Source: Georhizobium profundi (lineage in GTDB: Bacteria > Pseudomonadota > Alphaproteobacteria > Rhizobiales > Rhizobiaceae). From it: 64,000 bases of DNA. The position numbers and the translations under genes are program-made. Below, in pieces: positions 26,402 to 35,077 of the stretch (positions are counted from its first letter, which is position 1; the number at the start of each line of letters is the position of its first letter). The stretch lies in contig NZ_CP032509.1 in the NCBI RefSeq assembly GCF_003952725.1, forward strand, positions 2,194,001 through 2,258,000, read 5' to 3'. The notes below the pieces were generated by a model, which ran no database searches, had not been told where the DNA came from, and saw only the letters and a program-made list of their open reading frames with translations.

Positions 26402-27541
26402 TCAGCTTTCTTCGCCGAGACATGTCGCGAACGACGTCGCCATGTTGCGCAGAAGCTCGAAGTAGAGATCAGGCCCGTCGGCGATCTCCGCGCCTTCCGG
26501 ATCCAGCACGCCCGCCTTCGCATCTGTGCCTTCGATCACGACATTGACGATCCGGGGCTCAAATTGCGGCTCGGCAAAAACGCAGGCGGCATCCAGTTCG
26601 TTGACCCGCTGGCGCAGTTCGGAGATGCGTTCCGCACCCGGCGCCACTTCCGGGCTGATCGTGATCGCGCCTGCAGCCTGGAGACCGAACCGGTTCTCGA
26701 AATAGTGGTAGGCATCGTGAAAGACGATGAAGGGCCGATCGGCAACCGGTTCGACGGTCGCGGCGATTTCAGTCGACAGCTCGTCGATCCGTGCCGTCAA
26801 CGCTTCTGCATTGCTGCGATAGGTGTCGGCGTTGTCCGGATCGGCATCGGCCAGAGCGGCCTCGATCGCGCCGACCATCAGCTTGGCATTTTCGGGATCC
26901 AGCCAATAATGCGGATCCGTGCCGGAATGATCGTGTCCGGCATAGTCATCGCTGGAATGATCGTGAGCCGCGTGGTCCTCGTGGCCATGGTCGTGCGCAG
27001 CGCCTGCTTCCTCGGCGTGATCGTGGCTCTGCTCGTGATGATGGTCTTCGTTGTTGCCGTGGTCATCATGGCCGTGATCATGATCGTCATGGCTGTGGTC
27101 GTGATCGTCGTGCGCGTGCTCTTCATGGGCATGACCATCGCCATGGTCACCGTGATCATGAGCCTCGAAGGCGCCGCCTTCGCGGAACTCAAGCCGCGTC
27201 ATGCCTTCAGTCTGTTCCAGCGTCACCACGCGCGCATTGGCGCTCAACGTGTCGAGCGGCTGATTGAGGAATGGCTCGAGCCCCGGACCCACCCAGAACA
27301 CGAGCGGCGCGTCCTGGAGCATGGCTGCATCCGATGGGCGCAGAGTATAAGTGTGTGGGGACGCGGCGCCCTTGACGAGAAGTTCCGGTTCGTCCACGCC
27401 TTCCATGACGCCTGCGACCAGCGAGTGGATCGGCTTGATCGACGTAACGACACCGTCAAGCGCCAAGGCGGGGGAGGCTGTCAGGGCAGTCGCTGCCATG
27501 AACGCGGCGGCCGACGATGCGATGAGTGCGGAAGATTTCAT
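26402..27541 (-). CDS. znuA: zinc ABC transporter, periplasmic binding protein
   Basis: ZnuA captures zinc in the periplasm for ZnuBC. The 379-residue precursor has a signal peptide ending ASPALALD and zinc ligands in ASPHTYTLRPSDAAML, DPHYWLDPENAKL and FHDAYHYFENRFGL. It also has an unusually long His/Asp-rich loop (about residues 127-213, repeats such as HDDHDHSHDD) typical of zinc-specific cluster A-I proteins. It is divergent from znuCB-zur, with two Zur-box-like repeats in the shared promoter region. Confidence 0.95.
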   Translation of the reverse strand: MKSSALIASSAAAFMAATALTASPALALDGVVTSIKPIHSLVAGVMEGVDEPELLVKGAASPHTYTLRPSDAAMLQDAPLVFWVGPGLEPFLNQPLDTLSANARVVTLEQTEGMTRLEFREGGAFEAHDHGDHGDGHAHEEHAHDDHDHSHDDHDHGHDDHGNNEDHHHEQSHDHAEEAGAAHDHGHEDHAAHDHSSDDYAGHDHSGTDPHYWLDPENAKLMVGAIEAALADADPDNADTYRSNAEALTARIDELSTEIAATVEPVADRPFIVFHDAYHYFENRFGLQAAGAITISPEVAPGAERISELRQRVNELDAACVFAEPQFEPRIVNVVIEGTDAKAGVLDPEGAEIADGPDLYFELLRNMATSFATCLGEES

Positions 27542-27567
27542 GCCTGTCCCTCAGTTTCTGGGTCGAT

Positions 27568-27605
27568 TGTAATCATATAACGTTTCTTGTGTAACGCTAT
27601 AACGT
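27568..27605. promoter_or_regulatory. two tandem Zur-box-like repeats between znuA and znuC
   Basis: Two copies of TGTAA(N4)TATAACGT lie at 27568-27583 and 27590-27605, spaced 22 bases start to start, i.e. about two helical turns on the same DNA face. They resemble the AT-rich ATAAC/GTTAT dyad of alphaproteobacterial Zur boxes and sit in the znuA/znuC divergent promoter. The adjacent zur gene encodes the likely repressor. Confidence 0.75.
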
Positions 27606-27652
27606 GTGCCATATGCGGTGACAAGCGCCGAAATGGCGCATCGAAAGGGTTG

Positions 27653-28540
27653 ATGGTGCAGCGGACAAACCTTGTGGAGATGAGCGGCGTCGGGGTCCGG
27701 CGCGGCGGGCGCTGGTTGGTGCGCGGCGTCGATTTCACCATTTCGCCCGGTGAGATCGTCACGCTGATCGGTCCGAACGGGTCCGGCAAGTCGACCACGG
27801 CCAAGACTGCCATCGGGTTGATGAAGGCGGACGAGGGCACTGTTTCCCGCAAAGCCGATCTGACCATCGGCTACGTGCCGCAGAAGCTCGCCATCGACTG
27901 GACGCTGCCCTTGTCCGTGCGGCGGCTGATGACGCTGACCGGAAACCAGCCTCGCGCCGAAATCGACCAAGCGCTCGAGGCTGTGGGCATTGCTCACCTG
28001 GCCGATGCCGAGGTCCAGCATCTCTCGGGCGGCGAGTTTCAGCGCGCACTGATGGCGCGGGCCATGGTGCGCCGCCCGGATCTCCTCATTCTCGACGAGC
28101 CGGTGCAGGGTGTCGATTTTTCCGGCGAGATCGAGCTTTACGACCTGATCAAGCAGATCCGCGATAGGACCGGCTGCGGCATTCTGCTGATTTCCCACGA
28201 TCTGCATGTGGTGATGGCGGAAACCGATACGGTCATCTGCCTCAACGGCCATGTGTGCTGCCGCGGTGCGCCGGAGATCGTTGCGAAGAGCCCGGAATAT
28301 CTGCAATTGTTCGGCGCGCGTGCTGCTTCGACCTTGGCAGTCTACAGTCATCACCACGACCACACCCATCTGCCCGACGGCCGGGTCAAGCATGCCGATG
28401 GTTCGGTCACGGACCATTGCCATCCCGATGACGGCCATCACCATGACCATGCCGGCGAGCATCATCATCATGCCGATGCCGCGCCGGTTGCGGCCCATAA
28501 GCATGAGGATGGGCACAAGGGGCATCACCATGCTCGATGA
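27653..28540 (+). CDS. znuC: zinc ABC transporter, ATPase with His-rich tail
   Basis: The 295-residue ATPase has Walker A GPNGSGKST, signature LSGGEFQRALMARAM, Walker B LLILDEPVQGVD and switch His LISHDLHVVM. The last ~65 residues form a His-rich tail (HHHDHTHLPDG, DDGHHHDHAGEHHHH) beyond the usual ~240-residue core, which may sense or buffer zinc. I start at ATG 27653 (MVQRTNL) with GAAAGGG upstream; an upstream in-frame ATG at 27587 would overlap the Zur boxes. It overlaps znuB by 11 bases. Confidence 0.94.
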   Translation: MVQRTNLVEMSGVGVRRGGRWLVRGVDFTISPGEIVTLIGPNGSGKSTTAKTAIGLMKADEGTVSRKADLTIGYVPQKLAIDWTLPLSVRRLMTLTGNQPRAEIDQALEAVGIAHLADAEVQHLSGGEFQRALMARAMVRRPDLLILDEPVQGVDFSGEIELYDLIKQIRDRTGCGILLISHDLHVVMAETDTVICLNGHVCCRGAPEIVAKSPEYLQLFGARAASTLAVYSHHHDHTHLPDGRVKHADGSVTDHCHPDDGHHHDHAGEHHHHADAAPVAAHKHEDGHKGHHHAR

Positions 28541-29354
28541 CTTTTTCACCCGCGCGCTGCTTGCCGGTATCGGGGTGGCCATCACGGTCGGTCCGCTCGG
28601 CTGCTTCATCGTATGGCGGCGCATGGCCTATTTCGGGGACACCATGGCGCATTCGGCGCTGCTCGGCGTCGCCATCGCGTTTCTCTTCGACATCAACCTG
28701 ATGGTCGGGGTCTTCGTCGTCGCGGCGCTCGTTTCGGCTGCGCTGCTTCTCCTGCAGCGACGCCAGTCGCTCTCGACAGATGCGCTGCTCGGGATCCTGT
28801 CGCATTCGACGCTGGCGCTTGGCCTCGTCATGGTCGCCTTCATGACCTGGGTGCGCATCGACCTGATGGGCTTCCTCTTCGGCGACATCCTCGCAGTCTC
28901 GCGCACGGACATCGCTTTCATCTGGGGTGGCGGCGCGATGGTGCTCGCCGGCGTCGCCTGGCTCTGGCGCCCACTGCTGGCTTCGACGGTCAATGCCGAG
29001 CTGGCCGAAGCGGAAGGCATGCATCCGGAACGCGCGCGCGTCGCCTTCATGCTCCTGATGGCGCTCCTGATTGCGATCGCCATGAAGATCGTCGGCATCC
29101 TGCTCATCACCTCGCTGCTGATCATCCCCGCAGCCACGGCCCGTCGCTTCTCTAGCACGCCGGAAATGATGGCCGTCATGGCCTCGCTGATCGGCGTCGT
29201 CGCCGTCGTTTCGGGCTTGTTCGGTTCGTTGCAGTTCGATACGCCTTCGGGACCGTCGATCGTGGTTGCCGCGCTTGCCCTGTTCCTCGTCAGCCAGATC
29301 GCGCCGGTGGTTCGCAGATCCGGGCCACAGCCGCAGGAGGGAGGTCGTCGATGA
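28530..29354 (+). CDS. znuB: zinc ABC transporter, permease
   Basis: A 274-residue integral membrane permease of the ABC-3 family with about eight hydrophobic segments. Family motifs include WRRMAYFGDTMAHSALLGVA, DALLGILSHSTLALGLV and KIVGILLITSLLIIPAATAR. ATG 28530 lies inside the znuC tail; in-frame upstream ATGs at 28503 and 28509 are possible but would precede the usual N terminus. The zur gene starts in its stop codon (ATGA). Confidence 0.94.
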   Translation: MLDDFFTRALLAGIGVAITVGPLGCFIVWRRMAYFGDTMAHSALLGVAIAFLFDINLMVGVFVVAALVSAALLLLQRRQSLSTDALLGILSHSTLALGLVMVAFMTWVRIDLMGFLFGDILAVSRTDIAFIWGGGAMVLAGVAWLWRPLLASTVNAELAEAEGMHPERARVAFMLLMALLIAIAMKIVGILLITSLLIIPAATARRFSSTPEMMAVMASLIGVVAVVSGLFGSLQFDTPSGPSIVVAALALFLVSQIAPVVRRSGPQPQEGGRR

Positions 29355-29767
29355 CCAGCCACGTTCACGAACGTCCACTGAGCGATCTGACCAAGAACCA
29401 GAAGCTCGTCTTCGATGCGCTGAGCAGTGCGGAAGGGCCTTTGAGCGCCTACACGATCCTCGACCAGCTTCGTGACGAGGGGTTTCGGGCGCCGCTGCAG
29501 GTCTATCGTGCACTCGACAAGCTGCAGGAACTCGGCCTCGTCCACCGGCTCGAAAGCCTCAATTCCTTCATCGCCTGCGCGCACCCCCATTGCGCGAGCC
29601 ACGGCATGATCGGTTTCGCGATTTGCGAGAATTGCGGGCAGGTGGAGGAGTTCTCCGATGCCGAGATCGAAACGCGACTTGGGACATGGATGCGCGAACG
29701 CGCCTTCAAGCCGCGCAAGACGACCGTGGAGCTGCGCGGCCTCTGCGCCACCTGCTCGACCCACTGA
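29351..29767 (+). CDS. zur: zinc uptake regulator Zur (Fur family)
   Basis: A 138-residue Fur-family repressor that uses zinc as corepressor. The winged-helix region includes LTKNQKLVFDALSSAEGPLSAYTILDQL and PLQVYRALDKLQELGLVHRLESLNSFIAC. The structural zinc site is formed by CENCG (IGFAICENCGQ) and the C-terminal CATC. Its place as last gene of znuCB-zur, and the Zur-like repeats upstream, support zinc rather than iron. The four-base overlap with znuB indicates coupling and autoregulation. Confidence 0.93.
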   Translation: MTSHVHERPLSDLTKNQKLVFDALSSAEGPLSAYTILDQLRDEGFRAPLQVYRALDKLQELGLVHRLESLNSFIACAHPHCASHGMIGFAICENCGQVEEFSDAEIETRLGTWMRERAFKPRKTTVELRGLCATCSTH

Positions 29768-29822
29768 AAGCGGCCGTCCGACAACCGGATGTAGCCGCTC
29801 GCCCCCGGGGAGTTGATCCATC

Positions 29823-31622
29823 TTGCGCATTCTCGTCTTCAACGCGGGCAGCTCCAGCCTGAAGTTCGGTGTGTTCGACATGGATGGCGCTACGATCCGC
29901 CATCGCCTCAAGGCGACGGTGGATCGGCTCGGCCGGTCCACGGCGGAACTGAAGCTTGTCGTCGATGGTCGGGAGAGCCGAGAAGACGTTGCTGCAACCG
30001 GGGTCGAGGCTGCCATCGCGGCCGTGCCCGTTATCCTTCAGCGCTTCGACTTCGGCGCGATCGACGCCATTGGCCACCGCATAGCCCATGGCGGCGAAAG
30101 GTTTGCCGCTCCGGCGATCATCGACGAACCTGTCATCGCAGCCATCGAGGCGCTCACGCCGCTTGCACCTTTGCACAATCCCGGCGGCCTCGCAGGGATC
30201 CGTCACGCCAGAGCGACATGGCCGGGCAAGCCGCAGATCGCTGTTTTTGACACGTCCTTCCATCTGAAGAACCCGCCGAGGGCAACGACCTATGCGGTGC
30301 CGGCCGCATGGCGTGAGGCCGGGCTGCGGCGCTTCGGCTTCCACGGCACTTCGCACAAATACGTTGCGTTGCGCGCGGCCGAAGCACTCGGCGAGAACCT
30401 CCGCGACCTGCGTGTCATCAGTCTTCATCTAGGCAATGGTGCGAGCGCCTGCGCGATCCAGCTCGGTGAGAGCATCGACAGTTCCATGGGCATGACGCCG
30501 CTCGAAGGGCTCGTCATGGGCACGCGTTCGGGCGATGTGGACCCCGGCATCTTCGGCTATCTGCAGCGCAATCTCGGGTTCGACGCAGAAGCCGTCGAAA
30601 AGGCGCTCTATGAAGAAAGCGGCTTGAAGGGCCTCACCGGGACCGCCGACATGCGGGACGTGGAGGATATGGCCGCAACGGGCGATGCGGCGGCGCAGCT
30701 TGCAATCGAAATCTATGCCTACCGCGCCCGCAAATATGTCGGCGCCTACGCGGCCGCCATGGGCGGGCTCGATGCGCTGGTGTTCACCGGCGGCATTGGC
30801 GAGAACTCCGCCGCAATGCGCCGGCGCATCTGCGAGGGTCTCGGTTTTCTTGGGCTCATGCTGGACACCGAACGGAACGGACATGTCGATCTCACCGATC
30901 ATGCCGTGCCGCAGATCCAGGCATACGGCTCGCGCGTTCGCGTTGTCGTCACCGAAACGGCGGAGCAACTGATGATCGCGCGTGAAGTCAGCGCCTTACT
31001 GAAAGCGCCAGCCAACGGCGCCTTGACGGTTCCGGTCGCGATTTCCGCGCGCCACGTGCATCTCGATCAGGATGCGGTCGATGCTCTGTTCGGGACCGGC
31101 TACAGCCTGAGCCCGGCCGGTCAGCTGCGCCAGCAGGGCCATTGGGTCGCCAGGGAACGCCTGGCGCTTGAAGGGCCGCGTGGCCGGCTGGACAATGTCG
31201 CAATTCTCGGTCCACTGCGTGCCAGAACCCAGATCGAGATTTCGCGAACAGACGGCTTCGCGCTCGGCATCGCCCCGCCGGTGCGCGACAGTGGCAGGCT
31301 CGATGGCACGCCGGTCGTTCGGCTCATTGGCCCGGCTGGCGCCATTGACAGTGACGGGCTCATCATCGCCGCACGGCACATCCATACAAATCCGCAGGAC
31401 GCCGCCCGGCTCGGACTGAAGGATGGCGATGAAGTCGATGTTCGGGTCGGGCAGGGTGATCGCGCCCTGACGCTGTCCGGAACACTGGTTCGCGTCTCAC
31501 CAAACGCCTTCACCGAAATGCACATCGATACAGATGAAGCCAACGCCGCCGGCATCGAGGGGCGGGCGGATGGGGAACTGCTGGCTGCCGAAGCCACCAT
31601 CAAGCCATCCGCTCCCGTCTGA
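29823..31622 (+). CDS. acetate/propionate kinase fused to PduL phosphotransacylase
   Basis: One 599-residue polypeptide with two enzymes. Residues 1-393 are an acetokinase: FNAGSSSLKFG, GHRIAHGG, FHGTSHKYV, HLGNGAS, MGTRSGDVDPG and FTGGIGENS. Residues 403-590 are a PduL-type phosphotransacylase with its duplicated barrel and zinc ligands: ISARHVHLD (His411, His413), AARHIHTNP (His519, His521) and TEMHIDTDEANAAG (His567). It would interconvert acyl-CoA, acyl-phosphate and acid plus ATP, possibly passing the acyl-phosphate between domains. The start is TTG 29823, with GGGGAG about ten bases upstream. It is 55 bases after zur. Confidence 0.9.
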   Translation: MRILVFNAGSSSLKFGVFDMDGATIRHRLKATVDRLGRSTAELKLVVDGRESREDVAATGVEAAIAAVPVILQRFDFGAIDAIGHRIAHGGERFAAPAIIDEPVIAAIEALTPLAPLHNPGGLAGIRHARATWPGKPQIAVFDTSFHLKNPPRATTYAVPAAWREAGLRRFGFHGTSHKYVALRAAEALGENLRDLRVISLHLGNGASACAIQLGESIDSSMGMTPLEGLVMGTRSGDVDPGIFGYLQRNLGFDAEAVEKALYEESGLKGLTGTADMRDVEDMAATGDAAAQLAIEIYAYRARKYVGAYAAAMGGLDALVFTGGIGENSAAMRRRICEGLGFLGLMLDTERNGHVDLTDHAVPQIQAYGSRVRVVVTETAEQLMIAREVSALLKAPANGALTVPVAISARHVHLDQDAVDALFGTGYSLSPAGQLRQQGHWVARERLALEGPRGRLDNVAILGPLRARTQIEISRTDGFALGIAPPVRDSGRLDGTPVVRLIGPAGAIDSDGLIIAARHIHTNPQDAARLGLKDGDEVDVRVGQGDRALTLSGTLVRVSPNAFTEMHIDTDEANAAGIEGRADGELLAAEATIKPSAPV

Positions 31623-31718
31623 CACCAGACTTGCCGTCGCGGCGCTTATCACCGATATGTCAGCCTCAAAGTAGCCGCTACCGAGCGGCAGAACCTTCAA
31701 AATTCCGCCAGGCAGGCC

Positions 31719-32711
31719 ATGACCTACCCCCAGCATACATTCGCCGTCGCACCTATGATGGACTGGACTGACAGGCACTGTCGCTTTCTCCATCGGCTGC
31801 TGACGAAGCAAAGCCTGCTCTATACCGAGATGGTCGTCGCCGATGCCGTGATCCATGGAGACCGGGACCGGCTTCTCGGCTTCGATCCAGTCGAGCATCC
31901 CGTCGCGCTTCAGATCGGGGGATCGGACCCCGACAAGCTTGCCGAAGCGGCCAGGATCGGCGCCGATTTCGGCTATGACGAGATCAACCTGAACTGCGGC
32001 TGCCCGTCCGACAGGGTCCAGTCAGGCACTTTCGGTGCCTGCCTTATGCAAACGCCCGAAGTCGTCGCCAAGGGTGTCGCGGAAATGCGAAGCGCCGTGT
32101 CGATCCCGGTAACGGTGAAATGCCGGATCGGCGTCGATGACCAGGATCCGGAAGAAGCGCTGGATTCGCTCGCATCAGCCGTTCTGGACGCTGGCGCAGA
32201 TGCGCTCTGGGTGCATGCCCGCAAGGCATGGCTGCAAGGGCTTAGCCCTAAGGAAAACCGGGATATCCCGCCGCTCGACTACGACCGCGTCTATCGGCTC
32301 AAGCAGAAATTCCCGCATGTTTTCATCGGGATCAATGGCGGCGTTCAGGATTTGAATCAGGCCGCCGAGCATCTGCGCCATGTCGATGGTGTCATGATGG
32401 GCAGGGCTGCTTACCACAATGCGGCTCAACTGGCTGACGTTGACAGGCTAATCTATGGCGAGGAATTGGCGCCGGTGGACTGGGCGGACGTGCGGGATGC
32501 AATGATGGAGCACGCCGCCCGCCACATGGCGGCAGGCGGCAGGCTGGTGCACGTCACACGCCACATGATCGGTCTCTTTCAGGGTGTTCCGGGTGCGCGA
32601 AGGTTCCGGCAAATCCTGTCGGAGCGCTCCAGCCAGCGTGGGGCAGGTCCTGAAGTCATCGCCGAGGCGTTTGCTGCGATGGATGGGCTCGACAGCCGTC
32701 TCGCCGCGTGA
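31719..32711 (+). CDS. dusA: tRNA-dihydrouridine(20/20a) synthase DusA
   Basis: DusA reduces uridines in the tRNA D-loop with FMN and NADPH. The 330-residue protein has the family start FAVAPMMDWTDRHCRFLHRLL, the catalytic-Cys loop INLNCGCPSDRVQSGTFGACLM and the FMN/tRNA segment VHARKAWLQGLSPKENR, a DusA-specific signature. Length matches the family. It is an independent gene downstream of the kinase fusion; I see no obvious terminator between them. Confidence 0.94.
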   Translation: MTYPQHTFAVAPMMDWTDRHCRFLHRLLTKQSLLYTEMVVADAVIHGDRDRLLGFDPVEHPVALQIGGSDPDKLAEAARIGADFGYDEINLNCGCPSDRVQSGTFGACLMQTPEVVAKGVAEMRSAVSIPVTVKCRIGVDDQDPEEALDSLASAVLDAGADALWVHARKAWLQGLSPKENRDIPPLDYDRVYRLKQKFPHVFIGINGGVQDLNQAAEHLRHVDGVMMGRAAYHNAAQLADVDRLIYGEELAPVDWADVRDAMMEHAARHMAAGGRLVHVTRHMIGLFQGVPGARRFRQILSERSSQRGAGPEVIAEAFAAMDGLDSRLAA

Positions 32712-32798
32712 GGTCTGTTGCGCCTACAACCGGACAGCGGTAGCATTTCTCGCTGAGCGAAGATGTCTCTTCGCCTTCGCCGAGCGAGGAGGCTCTGT

Positions 32799-33308
32799 AT
32801 GTCGTTTCTTTCCGCAAAATCGGTAGGTGTTTCGTTTGTTCTTCTGTCGATCCTGTCGGGCTGCGTCGTCGTAGAGGACGGCCCACGTCCGTACCCGCCC
32901 GGTCCTCCGGGGCCGCCGCCCGGACCGCAGGTTTGTCCTCAGATCTATGCGCCCGTATGCGGCGATCGCAACGGCCGTCTCGAGACTTTGCCCAACCAGT
33001 GCGTGGCGCGTGCCCAAGGATTCAGGATCGTGGCCGATGGCGAATGCCGCCGGCCGGGACCGCCACCGCGTCCCGGCTTCCCTGGTGGACCCGGGCCTGG
33101 TCCAGGCTGGGGTGGCCCGGGTGGCCCTGGTGGACCCGGCCCCGGCTGGGGTGGTGGTCCCGGACCCGGTCGCCCTGGCGGCCCCGGCATCTGCACCCGC
33201 GAATATGCGCCGGTCTGCGGCCGTCGCGGTCCGCAGTTCCAGACCTTCGGCAATGCCTGCGAAGCGGACAATTCCGGCTTCCGCGTCGTCGCTCAGGGTC
33301 CCTGCTAG
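32799..33308 (+). CDS. lipoprotein with two Kazal-type inhibitor domains
   Basis: A 169-residue lipoprotein with lipobox LSGC (Cys22), then two Kazal-like domains: CPQIYAPVCGDRNG...NQC...GEC (about residues 46-84) and CTREYAPVCGRRG...NAC...GPC (about 132-169). They are separated by a ~45-residue Gly/Pro/Trp-rich flexible linker. Kazal domains inhibit serine proteases, so this may protect the envelope against external proteases; that is inference. ATG 32799 has GAGGAGG upstream. A UUCG-loop terminator follows 32 bases after the stop. Confidence 0.85.
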   Translation: MSFLSAKSVGVSFVLLSILSGCVVVEDGPRPYPPGPPGPPPGPQVCPQIYAPVCGDRNGRLETLPNQCVARAQGFRIVADGECRRPGPPPRPGFPGGPGPGPGWGGPGGPGGPGPGWGGGPGPGRPGGPGICTREYAPVCGRRGPQFQTFGNACEADNSGFRVVAQGPC

Positions 33309-33340
33309 GACTCAGGAAATCGTTGACCCAATCAAATCAA

Positions 33341-33370
33341 GGGCGGCTTTCGAGCCGCCCTTTCTCGTTT
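33341..33370 (+). terminator. rho-independent terminator with TTCG loop
   Basis: An 8-bp stem GGGCGGCT/AGCCGCCC closed by a TTCG tetraloop and followed by a T-rich run ends the Kazal-lipoprotein transcript. Confidence 0.92.
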
Positions 33371-33401
33371 GATGCTTTGCGGAGGCATTGATGGCTCGAA
33401 C

Positions 33402-33427
33402 AAAAAAGGGCGACCCGAGGGTCGCCC
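33402..33427 (-). terminator. rho-independent terminator of the cold-shock gene
   Basis: Stem GGGCGACC/GGTCGCCC with a CGAG loop, followed on the minus strand by six T, lies 49 bases after the csp stop. Confidence 0.88.
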
Positions 33428-33475
33428 TTTCATGTGTGCCGGACCGGTCCGAGGAGCGGCCGAAAGTATCAGCGC

Positions 33476-33688
33476 CTAGAGCTGCTGCAGGTTGACAGCC
33501 TTGTCGCCCTTGCCGCGGCGATCGGCTTCCGTGTCGAAGGAGACCTTGTCGCCTTCGTTGAGGTGCGCGATGCCGGAAGCCTGGAGAGCGGAGATATGGA
33601 CGAAAACGTCCTTTGCGCCGCCATCCGGCGTGATGAAGCCGTAGCCTTTGTCAGTGTTGAAGAACTTTACGGTGCCCGTCTGAGCCAT
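33476..33688 (-). CDS. cspA: cold shock domain protein
   Basis: A 70-residue single-strand nucleic acid chaperone with both RNP motifs: [18 protein letters not shown] (RNP1, KGYGFI) and DVFVHISAL (RNP2). The size is that of a single-domain CspA. It is monocistronic with its own terminator. The 271 bases upstream to the cell-wall hydrolase gene leave room for a long cold-shock leader, but I could not assign a structure. Confidence 0.94.
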   Translation of the reverse strand: MAQTGTVKFFNTDKGYGFITPDGGAKDVFVHISALQASGIAHLNEGDKVSFDTEADRRGKGDKAVNLQQL

Positions 33689-33959
33689 GGTACTGGGTCC
33701 TTTTCCCGGTTGTTTCCGACCGCCGCGCGCCTATCGCGCGGATGGCCAGGCCGCGATCTGCGGCGGTGTCGAGCAGTCACGTACGGGGAAAGAACGTCAG
33801 TCCAGTCTCCGGGTCAGCACATCCCGAACAGCTTGAGCGTATGCATGAGTTGAAAACAAACGCAAGTAAATTTGCGAAGGGCGTTTCTGCGCCCCCTGTC
33901 ACTCTATCGCCTCATTAGGCCGGCAGCAGGAGCCCAGTTTTGCGTAAAGAGGGTTTCTC

Positions 33960-34475
33960 ATGGGCGATCAGCTGGCAATTGGCCGGTCTTTGGGCGTGCG
34001 CGCTATTACGGGCATCACAATCGTCGTGTCACTCAGCGGCTGCGTGGCGGGCAACGCGATCGATGAAATGGCCACGGGCTCCATTGCGCCGGTATCGTCA
34101 CCAGTGGCCTACAGCGAAAAGGAGCGGGAGTGCCTGGAGCGCGCGATCTTCTTCGAATCCAACCGGTCCAGTGAAGAAGGTCTCGTTGCCGTCGGCACTG
34201 TCGTCATGAACCGCGTGGAGGCGGATGAGTTCCCCGACACGATCTGCGAGGTCGTCGGTCAGAAGAACCAGTTCGCCCCTGGCGTGCTTTCTCGTGAACT
34301 GCCGCGGGAAAAGGTGCCGGATGTCGTCGCTGCCGCCGACAAGGTCCTCGACGGCCATCGTCATCCGGACTTGGACGCCGCCAAGTTTTTCCACATGGCG
34401 GGCCTGACCTTCCCTTACAAGAACATGCATTACCGGCTCGAGGCGGGCGGGAATGCGTTTTACGAGCGGCACTGA
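33960..34475 (+). CDS. SleB-type cell wall hydrolase, lipoprotein
   Basis: A 171-residue probable lipoprotein (lipobox LSGC, Cys28). It carries a SleB/Hydrolase_2 domain: ERECLERAIFFESNRSSEEGLVAVGTVVMNRV with the catalytic-type Glu, then QKNQFAPGV and AAKFFHMAGLTFPYKNMHYRLEAGGNAFYE. Family members cleave peptidoglycan. GAGGG sits about eight bases before ATG 33960. It probably acts in envelope remodelling; it has no prophage neighbours, which argues against a lysis role. Confidence 0.88.
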   Translation: MGDQLAIGRSLGVRAITGITIVVSLSGCVAGNAIDEMATGSIAPVSSPVAYSEKERECLERAIFFESNRSSEEGLVAVGTVVMNRVEADEFPDTICEVVGQKNQFAPGVLSRELPREKVPDVVAAADKVLDGHRHPDLDAAKFFHMAGLTFPYKNMHYRLEAGGNAFYERH

Positions 34476-34494
34476 CCGCTAGAGGTCGCACCGG

Positions 34495-34974
34495 TCAGTT
34501 GCGCGTGGACTGGCCGGAAATGTCGATGCGCATGATGCGGTCGAACTTGGCGATGAGTTGGGCCGCACCGTCGTCGGTCAGAAGCTCATTCAGCTCGGCC
34601 AGACTGGCCCATTTGCGGATGCGCTGACCCTGCTCGGGCCAGCGCTCGAGCATTTCTTCCACCTGCAACGCAAAGAGCAGCACGGTGACATAGATGGGGC
34701 GTGGACGCTGTTTCGTCGTGCGGTAGACGCCAATCGGCTCGCCATGGAGCCTGCCGCGCACGCCCGCTTCCTCCAGCGCCTCCTGCGCCGCGGACTGAGC
34801 CGCCGTCTTGCCTTTGACGAGCCCGCCTTTGGGAAGAATCCAGCGACCGGTTCCCCGTGACGTGACCACGAGATAATCGACGATGCCCGGCTTGCGCAGC
34901 CGATAGGGCAGAGCCCCATACTGGATGAGGCTCCCTTCGCGCGTCTGGTCGAAAGTCGCGGGCGTCGAATGCAT
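34495..34974 (-). CDS. NUDIX hydrolase with altered Nudix box
   Basis: A 159-residue NUDIX-fold protein of the DIPP-like alphaproteobacterial type: YRLRKPGIVDYLVVTSRGTGRWILPKGGLVKGKTAAQSAAQEALEEAGVRG. The Nudix box keeps the metal-binding EALEEAGV but has Gln where the usual Arg of REUxEE stands, and Lys in place of the first Glu. The likely substrate is a diphosphate-linked nucleotide or (di)phosphoinositol-like compound. Its stop lies 19 bases from the convergent cell-wall hydrolase gene. Confidence 0.85.
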   Translation of the reverse strand: MHSTPATFDQTREGSLIQYGALPYRLRKPGIVDYLVVTSRGTGRWILPKGGLVKGKTAAQSAAQEALEEAGVRGRLHGEPIGVYRTTKQRPRPIYVTVLLFALQVEEMLERWPEQGQRIRKWASLAELNELLTDDGAAQLIAKFDRIMRIDISGQSTRN

Positions 34975-35077
34975 GGAAGTCCAAGCGAATCAGCTGGATG
35001 TCAGAACTTCATGATGCGGGCGCATGGGCCGTCGTGTAAAGAACAAGCTCGTCTCGAGCCGTTGATCGGCCAGGCGT

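Noticed and set aside
34495..34974. NUDIX gene as a pseudogene because the Nudix box is altered
   Set aside because: The frame is intact and the change is compatible with known divergent DIPP-like members.
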